A stretch of 64,000 bases of DNA, taken from positions 1 to 64,000 of the forward strand of contig CALYAD010000012.1 of NCBI GenBank assembly GCA_944393415.1. Reading direction: 5' to 3'. Each line of letters begins with the position of its first letter. The first letter of the stretch is position 1. Below are positions 8,638-14,264 of this stretch, one piece after another. The stretch comes from an uncultured Clostridia bacterium. GTDB lineage: Bacteria; Bacillota; Clostridia; Oscillospirales; CAG-272. Below the pieces are notes generated by a model. The model was not told where the DNA came from, did no database searches, and was given only the letters and a program-made list of their open reading frames with translations. A program made the position numbers and the translations under genes.

Positions 8638-8994
8638 GACATTTTCCTTTCTATCGAAATATTTTGTATACACTAAGCCTATTTGTTCTTTTGCAAGTTT
8701 TTGTAAAGTAGGTAAATTTATTTGTATTCCACCCGTCGTGCTGGAATGTTGTACAATTACTATATCAATCTCTTTTTTTGTAATAACCTTTATTTCTTTA
8801 TTATTGGTATATGAATTTACTATTTTATTAATTATTACTTCAAGATCACTTTGACTTGAGTAGTTATAACAAAATAATTTACATATGCATTGATTCCCCA
8901 CTATCTTAATATTCTTCGTATATTCCTTAATCATATTATTTTTATAAAAATCAAATGGAATTCTTAGTTCCAGATATATTTGTAAATCAAACAT
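8620..8994 (-). CDS. DUF4279-like immunity candidate, second of a tandem pair
   Basis: This 124-aa soluble protein overlaps the upstream gene (its ATG lies in TAATG) and has a GGGGG SD inside that gene, so the two are probably translated together. Near its end it has IDIVIVQHSSTTGGIQINLP then TLQKLAKEQIGLVYTKYFD, the same strand-helix pattern as the end of its neighbour. That pattern resembles DUF4279 proteins. Its last residues (NVAALLN) are encoded by leftover signal-peptide DNA of the decayed gene 8321-8637, so the original C-terminus was probably replaced by recombination. The immunity role is inferred from position. Confidence 0.55.
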   Translation of the reverse strand: MFDLQIYLELRIPFDFYKNNMIKEYTKNIKIVGNQCICKLFCYNYSSQSDLEVIINKIVNSYTNNKEIKVITKKEIDIVIVQHSSTTGGIQINLPTLQKLAKEQIGLVYTKYFDRKENVAALLN

Positions 8995-9323
8995 TAATCT
9001 ACCCCCAAGCTGATCCCAAAATCTGATAACTCATTAATTATATATGGTGGGAAATATATTGTCCCATCACCATTAGAAAGCATGTAAGTAATATATAGCT
9101 CAATTTTTCCTCCTGACATATTAATTAAATCAAACAACGATTTATTATTCTTAACAATTTTCAATACATCCATTATACATTTAATAACTGATTTTCCATC
9201 ATTATATGAAGCTATACTATTTGTATAAAAATTCTCAACTTTACCTTCTTTGAATATTACGCTATTACGAAGTGTTTCTTTTATACTATCATCAATGTTA
9301 AAAATTCTTATTGTAGCAACCAT
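8994..9323 (-). CDS. DUF4279-like immunity candidate, first of a tandem pair
   Basis: This 109-aa protein has GGAGAG 7-8 nt before ATG 9323; an in-frame TTG at 9338 would overlap the SD and is less likely. The C-terminus GTIYFPPYIINELSDFGISL then GVD resembles the end of DUF4279 proteins (I-S-x-x-x-L-x-x-L-x-x-L-G-L-S-L-D). It directly follows the silenced leader gene 9401-9799 and overlaps the second DUF4279-like gene, so it is probably the immunity protein for that leader gene. No signal peptide or membrane segment. The family is tentative. Confidence 0.55.
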   Translation of the reverse strand: MVATIRIFNIDDSIKETLRNSVIFKEGKVENFYTNSIASYNDGKSVIKCIMDVLKIVKNNKSLFDLINMSGGKIELYITYMLSNGDGTIYFPPYIINELSDFGISLGVD

Positions 9324-9400
9324 TATATTTCTCTCCAATTTCTTAATGATAGTATTAACTTGAATATATTATAATATATTCAAGTTAATACTTCAATGCA

Positions 9401-9799
9401 CTACCCTGTTATCAAATTACCTAAGTATTCCCCATATTGATTATATACACCTCCTGTAAAATCAAATATGCAGTTATAATTCGCAGGTAAACCATAGCTA
9501 TATTTTATATTATGAAGTCTTTCTGAGGCATTGTCTTTTGATATACCATGGTATTTATATAGATGATTAGAAATATAATCAAAATCATCTGACCATCTAC
9601 CTCCATTAAGAAAATCATCTGGCAAATTATAATTATTTCCACAACAATTATTCGCCGCCATCGGCATTATTTCTTCGCTGCCGAAATTTGTATCCGTCTC
9701 AGAAATATTTACCGCGCCTACAGGTATAAACAGCGCGCTGAGCAGCGTTATCAGTACCAATAATAGTGATGTAAGTTTTGTTTTATTTGTCCCGATTAT
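9401..9799 (-). pseudogene. EEIMP-leader gene 5, start codon mutated to ATA
   Basis: The frame reads TKLTSLLLVLITLLSALFIP then VGAV, an acidic linker, and GSEEIMPMAANNCC. The C-terminus has ASERLHNIKYSYGLPANYNC then IFDFTGGVYNQYGEYLGNLI. R-L-H-x-I-K...(I/V)FD-x-TG-x-VY...GE-x-(I/L)G-x-L is a pattern I recall from Rhs-type C-terminal toxins. The gene aligns base by base with the intact leader at 7406, but the ATG is ATA (9797-9799) and GGAGAT has become AGAGAT, so normal initiation should fail. The only alternative start is TTG at 9758-9760, which would cost the positively charged N-terminus and has no SD. 66 bp of leader (9719-9784) are identical to 10494-10559. Confidence 0.7.
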
Positions 9800-9824
9800 T
9801 TCTAAATCTCTTTATTCTACTAAC

Positions 9825-10415
9825 TTATTCTTTCATAAATCCCTCCAAGTCGGATATTACACTTTCACATAGATAAAATCCTTGTTCATAATCATATTCT
9901 CTTATTAAACTTCTCCTTTTTGATGCTATTTTGCATACGATTGCAGATATATTAAAATCATAACTAATATCGCAAATTACATCATCCTTTACATTAATTA
10001 CCCGTCCTTCTTTAACCACACGTTTAAAACCCAAACTCTCTAATTTATCTATCAGGCAGTTATTTTTATAAAATTCAATAATATACATTTGAAATATGCT
10101 GTAAAAGTCGTATTCAGAATAATTATACTTTGAAATATAATCAAAACCAAGTTTTTCTACTTCCTCAGGCTGAAGCATTGATACAGGAATTGCCACTCCC
10201 TCAGTATCCTCATAAACTCCGAGTAATGCTTCATTATAACTAAGGGCACATTCGATTTGTATACCATTATCCCAACGGCATAATCGTAAATAATGCGGTG
10301 ATTTAAATAAGTCTTTACCTATTATATAGTTCTTATACCCATTTATAATTACGCATTTCATACCGTGCATAATCATTAACTTCTCAATTTTTTCTATTAT
10401 TAAATCTGTGTTCAT
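9825..10415 (-). CDS. Hypothetical protein, immunity candidate (196 aa)
   Basis: This soluble acidic protein has AGGAGATT before its ATG and no signal or membrane segment. It begins MNTDLIIEKIEKLMIMHGMK and continues with alternating strands and helices (YLRLCRWDNGIQIECALSYN, ISAIVCKIASKRRSLIREYD). I do not recognise the family. It lies between the leader-only remnant at 10452-10565 and the silenced leader gene at 9401-9799, exactly where a partner gene would be if the toxin part of 10452-10565 had been deleted. Confidence 0.55.
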   Translation of the reverse strand: MNTDLIIEKIEKLMIMHGMKCVIINGYKNYIIGKDLFKSPHYLRLCRWDNGIQIECALSYNEALLGVYEDTEGVAIPVSMLQPEEVEKLGFDYISKYNYSEYDFYSIFQMYIIEFYKNNCLIDKLESLGFKRVVKEGRVINVKDDVICDISYDFNISAIVCKIASKRRSLIREYDYEQGFYLCESVISDLEGFMKE

Positions 10416-10451
10416 ATTTACAATCTCCTATTGCTTAATATCTTGTACCGT

Positions 10452-10565
10452 CTAATTTAAACAGGTGTGTTGTATATGTACCCGATGATTGTTTACAGGT
10501 ATAAACAGCGCGCTGAGCAGCGTTATCAGTACCAATAATAGTGATGTAAGTTTTGTTTTTTTCAT
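10452..10565 (-). pseudogene. Leader-only EEIMP remnant (gene 6)
   Basis: A strong SD (AGGAGAG) and ATG precede MKKTKLTSLLLVLITLLSAL then FIPV, identical to the leader of gene 5. The frame then passes into an unrelated 13-residue tail (NNHRVHIQHTCLN) and stops, 37 aa in all. The EEIMP motif and the whole effector domain are missing. The 66 bp at 10494-10559 are identical to 9719-9784. It could be the scar of a cassette deletion or a spare leader available for recombination. A functional 37-aa peptide cannot be excluded. Confidence 0.65.
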
Positions 10566-10586
10566 TTTTACATTCTCTCCTTTTTG

Positions 10587-11234
10587 CTAATCCCAAATAG
10601 CCAAGCTCCTACGATATACCGGTTCAGAATTATCATCGAAAGAATACATTATAGACTTATCAACTAATCTTTCGGAAACTTTTCCGTATACGTCTAAGTA
10701 TACCGTAGAATTTCTTACTGAATAATGCAAAAGATACGCGTCACTGAAGGATTTCGCGACATTCATAAATCCCTCAGAATACTTCCCGCGCTCAAAATCA
10801 GCTTTATTTTTACTAAGCGACTGATAGATCTGCCCATATTCCGCGTTACCAAGTATCGCGTGCACACAAAGTATTACATTAGATACTTCGTCTTTACTAT
10901 TTTCAGCAGACTTAACCCCGAAATATATTTTTTCTTCGCCTACAATATAGGCGTTATCATACTCTCCCGGCTCTATATGCATCATGCCCCAAACCTTTTT
11001 GTAATCAGTTATACGGGTACAGTCATTTATATGTACCGTTCGGTGACATATAAAATACCTATTGTACTCAGAAAAGTCAATAGTCTTTTCTAATAATTCG
11101 TCCCAACATTTCGGTGTACCAGGACGATGAAAAGAGTTTTCGGTATCACTGCTTGATAGCAATCTGAGAGCGGAAAATCTGATAAAGTCTGATTTCTTCT
11201 CAGGATAATTATAAATATACATATTCAAAACCAA
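10587..11234 (-). CDS. Hypothetical protein, orphan immunity candidate (215 aa)
   Basis: This soluble protein probably starts at TTG 11234, because AAGGA lies about 6 nt upstream; the ATG four codons later is too far from it. It contains WDELLEKTIDFSEYNRYFIC, VWGMMHIEPGEYDNAYIVGE and SDAYLLHYSVRNSTVYLDVY, with no motif I recognise, no signal and no membrane segment. It directly precedes the leader-only remnant. It may be a leftover partner from a lost cassette, or an unrelated accessory gene. Confidence 0.55.
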   Translation of the reverse strand: MVLNMYIYNYPEKKSDFIRFSALRLLSSSDTENSFHRPGTPKCWDELLEKTIDFSEYNRYFICHRTVHINDCTRITDYKKVWGMMHIEPGEYDNAYIVGEEKIYFGVKSAENSKDEVSNVILCVHAILGNAEYGQIYQSLSKNKADFERGKYSEGFMNVAKSFSDAYLLHYSVRNSTVYLDVYGKVSERLVDKSIMYSFDDNSEPVYRRSLAIWD

Positions 11235-11361
11235 AAATGTTCCTTTACTTCTGTAGTTGTACTGTCATCGTTTTTTATTTTTAAATTATAATGTCTGTTA
11301 ACGGTACCGGCATCAAAGACATCGTCCGGTGTATGCTTGTAAATTACTCAGCTGCTAAAAT

Positions 11362-11883
11362 TTATTTTACAATTTTCAGCCGCACATCAGGAAATTCATC
11401 GTAATCTCTATCAAGCGGCGTATTTTCAATTTCAGTGCATAACCGGCTTGCTTTGATTTCCTTATTATACACATCTGTTTTTAATCTCAAGTCGGTATCA
11501 CTGCTATGCTTGTCATAAAACCGCACTGTTACGTTTGAAATATATTCATGCCCAAGGATTTCCTCATAAAAATGCTGAAGGCGTGTTACACCTGACTTTG
11601 CTGCATTGGCAATTCTTCTCCTCCCATACGATATGTTCTTAAACAAATGAGAACATTCGTTTGTTAGGGGATCGTCAAGTATTTCGTAAGGAATAAAACC
11701 TTCCTTTATATAATTTTTTATCGGGAAAAAATACTCTCCCTCGCTTGTTAGATTACAGTATAAATTTATTCCGATACGGTTGTCTATTGCCTTCTGCGTC
11801 AAATAATAGGAGATTTCTACTACATCATCTCTCTCAAGCTTTTCGGAAAATACTATTTTACCTACTATATTACAATATGGCAT
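11362..11883 (-). CDS. Orphan immunity-like protein, paralogue of 6423-6947
   Basis: This 173-aa soluble protein has AAAGGAG 9 nt before the ATG. It shares with 6423-6947 an opening strand with G-x-I-x-F, the RIGI-(N/L)-L-x-x-NL block (AIDNRIGINLYCNLTSEGEY) and a late FYEEILGHEYISNVTVRFYD block. Two members of one soluble family within 5 kb, one directly after a secreted variable protein and one with no leader gene beside it, is the usual look of cognate plus orphan immunity genes. This is an interpretation from context and by-eye alignment. Confidence 0.6.
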   Translation of the reverse strand: MPYCNIVGKIVFSEKLERDDVVEISYYLTQKAIDNRIGINLYCNLTSEGEYFFPIKNYIKEGFIPYEILDDPLTNECSHLFKNISYGRRRIANAAKSGVTRLQHFYEEILGHEYISNVTVRFYDKHSSDTDLRLKTDVYNKEIKASRLCTEIENTPLDRDYDEFPDVRLKIVK

Positions 11884-12045
11884 GCTTATCTTCTCCTTTG
11901 AGCTTAAATAATTTTTTATTCATTCAGATGCTTCAGGTGCTCAATTAATTTTAATGTTATCTCCCCATTACTTGGTTGGAATATCTATTTTGAAAGCTCA
12001 CATGTACCCTTTTTTATCAGTTACACAGAAGCTGATTTTTTGGAC

Positions 12046-12498
12046 TCAAACATCTACACTGTAGTCTATTTTTCTCCAAAATGCTTTTTCGCACCGCAAC
12101 CACATTGCCTCATCATTAAACCCCTGTTCATTTAATTTTCCAAATCCTAAATCACCGAAATACAATAATCCATCAATATACTCCATCTTTACCTGGTCTA
12201 TAAATTCAATATCATATATATTTTCAGGACAAAAATTAAGTTTATCAAGATTACTGAATAATACTTCTATTCGTTTTATTCTTGCGCACTCGGTAATATC
12301 TATAATTTTATCAAATATTAAAATCAACGCGTCCGGAATATGAACAGATGTATCCGTATGGACAATATGCATTGAGCGGGTAAAATACATTTCTACGATA
12401 TGAGATTCATTGAAATCGTAATTTTCAAGAAACTCTTTAATATCTTTTTCCGTTCTTATTGGTACCCACTGTTTATTTTCACTATGACATATTCTCAT
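12046..12498 (-). CDS. Hypothetical protein, first gene of the cassette array (150 aa)
   Basis: AGGAGGG lies 8 nt before ATG 12498; the ATG two codons upstream is too close to it. The soluble protein contains TEKDIKEFLENYDFNESHIV, PDALILIFDKIIDITECARI and ends DEAMWLRCEKAFWRKIDYSV, then DV. No family is recognised. It is the first gene after the sigma-A promoter at 12675-12703, which points down the whole array. Like the next two genes it has no leader gene next to it, so it may be an orphan partner. Confidence 0.55.
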   Translation of the reverse strand: MRICHSENKQWVPIRTEKDIKEFLENYDFNESHIVEMYFTRSMHIVHTDTSVHIPDALILIFDKIIDITECARIKRIEVLFSNLDKLNFCPENIYDIEFIDQVKMEYIDGLLYFGDLGFGKLNEQGFNDEAMWLRCEKAFWRKIDYSVDV

Positions 12499-12674
12499 GA
12501 TCATTCCCTCCTGTTAAGGATCATATATCGGATAACCTTTTTAAAATTTACAACTAAGACATAAATATTAATTTTTATTTCAAAAAACAGATTTTGTATT
12601 ACATTCACAAATCGACATACTGGGATTTGTTGATATCGCACTATTTAATGATATAAATCAATATTATTATTTGT

Positions 12675-12703
12675 ATTATATCACAAATTTCACTTCAAGT
12701 CAA
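12675..12703 (-). promoter_or_regulatory. Sigma-A promoter for the minus-strand cassette array
   Basis: On the minus strand TTGACT (12698-12703), a 17-bp spacer and TATAAT (12675-12680), preceded by TGTG, form a near-consensus promoter. Transcription would start near 12668, about 170 nt before the first array gene. Confidence 0.65.
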
Positions 12704-12739
12704 GATATTATTCGACATATATTAATTATTTTTTTACTA

Positions 12740-12768
12740 TTGACTAAAAACTTATTTTATGATAACAT
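12740..12768 (+). promoter_or_regulatory. Possible divergent promoter
   Basis: TTGACT (12740-12745), 17 bp, TAACAT (12763-12768). It would read through the E2 repeat in antisense toward 13.3 kb. It is weaker than the opposing promoter and unproven. Between 12505 and 13311 I find no supported gene: only these promoters, repeat E2 and a terminator-like hairpin. Confidence 0.3.
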
Positions 12769-12807
12769 ATTAATGATATGAGGGCTATTTTGTAAATATT
12801 TATAATA

Positions 12808-12951
12808 ATCCCCCATGCTGCCCAAGGCAGCACAAATAGGCATGAAAAATTTTCGGGCTTCGCTTTGCGAAGCAAAAAGCGTTTAGCTTTTTAGAAAATT
12901 TGGGCGTGAAACTATCTGCATTTTGTTGCGATCAGATTGATCTTTCACGCT
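12808..12951 (-). repeat. Structured leader repeat, copy E2 (no gene attached)
   Basis: On the minus strand it reads AGCGTGAAAG ... TTTCACGC, CAAATTTTCTAAAAAGC, GCTTTTTGCTTCG, CAAAGCGAAG, CCCGAAAATTTTTCATGCC, then hairpin GCTGCCTTGGGCAGC (12817-12831) and ATGGGGGATTATT. It is nearly identical to copy E3 at 59634-59782 over its whole length. Unlike the other copies no start codon follows the SD-like GGGGG, so it is an orphan copy. Confidence 0.75.
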
Positions 12952-13104
12952 AACTCTCTAGATATGATTGCACCGGATAAAGCTGAACGCAGCGGCGAGT
13001 ATATATAAATATACGAGCTTGTTTTACTGCCTCCCCTAAAACGGATGCCTGAAATAATACCAACTCTATACAAAAAAGTACCATGGAATTTTGTACATAA
13101 ACTG

Positions 13105-13127
13105 AAAAGGCAGTCCTTCTGCCTTTT
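13105..13127. terminator. Bidirectional terminator-like hairpin
   Basis: aaaaggcag (13105-13113) and ctgcctttt (13119-13127) form a 9-bp stem with a 5-nt loop, with A-rich and T-rich flanks on the two sides. It lies in a gene-free stretch between the array promoter and the DUF2726 gene. Confidence 0.5.
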
Positions 13128-13311
13128 ATATACGAAACTTGTTTTATGTGTTTCGACTTTTCCAAGCTACCTTAATAATGTAACTGAATTAGAATTCCGG
13201 CGTAAAGTAACGTTTACAGTAGAAACCGGAATTGAAAAATTTAGGTTATCATGGTATGATGAGATCTGTACAGATTTGATAACATTAATTTAAAAAGTTA
13301 AAAAGGACGGA

Positions 13312-14241
13312 ATGTTTATGAAATGTAAAGTATGCGGTGCCGAAAGCGGTAAATATCCTCTTTGCAAAATTTGCAATATAAAAAAAGAACAAGGAATGAT
13401 AATAAAATGTAATGTCTGTAATCAGTGGCATTATATAAACGAAGAATGTCCTATACCCCAAAACTCGTCATATGAACAATATCTGTATAACGCTAAAACT
13501 TTAATTTCAAGCTCCGAACAGTCTTATTTTGAAGCGATCAAAGCTTGTATTCCTGATGAGTATTATGTGTTCCCGCAGATCAACCTTGCCGCTTTTATCA
13601 ATCGGACAGATAATTCGCGTTATCATAACGAACTTTTCAGAAATGTAGATTTTCTTATTACCGATAATCAATATTTTCCCAAAATTGCAGTTGAAGTCAA
13701 CGATCAATCACATTTTTCAGCTGACAGACGCGAGCGCGATTAAAAGGTTCAAAACATACTTGAAGAAGCAGGAATACATATTATTAAATTATGGACTACT
13801 TATGGCGTCAACACTGATTATATAAGAGGAAAAATTACAGAGATGTTAAGCTCCCCCGTCGCCCGTATACATCATTTTTCAAGTCAGCAACCGCCTCAAC
13901 CACCTTCTGCTCCTCAAGATACTCAGAAACTTCCGGCTTTCAATGAGTCTCCGATAAGAAGAAGCAAAAAAAAGCAAGGTTGCTATATCGCCACTTGTGT
14001 GTACGGTTCTTACGATTGCCCGCAGGTGTGGACCCTTCGGCGTTACCGGGATTATTACCTATCCTCTACATGGTTTGGAAGATTTTTTATACAAATTTAT
14101 TACAGAGTAAGCCCCATTTTAGTGAAATATTTTGGTGATTTAAAATTCTTTCGGAAGCTTTGTAAAAGAATACTTGACCGAAAGATACAAAGATTAATGT
14201 TAAAAGGATATGATAATCATTTTTACTCAGATAAAGAATAA
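13312..14241 (+). pseudogene. DUF2726 / CFI-box protein with an internal stop codon
   Basis: The frame has a TAA at 13741-13743 but stays coding on both sides, about 309 residues in all. The first part has an N-terminal zinc ribbon (CKVCGAESGKYPLCKIC and CNVCNQWH) and a DUF2726-like nuclease-fold domain (NVDFLITDNQYFPKIAVEVN, DQSHFSADRRERD). After the stop the domain continues (KVQNILEEAGIHIIKLW), followed by the C-terminal CFI-box domain (CYIATCVYGSYDCPQVWTLR RY region). RD-K(K)-V is expected at the stop, so AAA to TAA is the likely mutation. Other genes here use TAA normally, so reassignment is not a sensible reading. SD AAAGGACGG lies 10 nt before ATG 13318; ATG 13312 is also in frame. Function of intact relatives unknown. 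Confidence 0.7.
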
Positions 14242-14264
14242 AGCGCTAAGAATTGAGGATTGAA

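Noticed and set aside
13045-13293. 82-aa plus-strand ORF in the gap before the DUF2726 gene
   Set aside because: It starts next to short inverted repeats, contains the terminator-like hairpin 13105-13127 and lacks an SD.
13741-13743. Stop-codon reassignment or readthrough as the explanation for the internal TAA
   Set aside because: Many other genes in the window use TAA as a normal stop (for example 17080-17616), and no readthrough context is visible.
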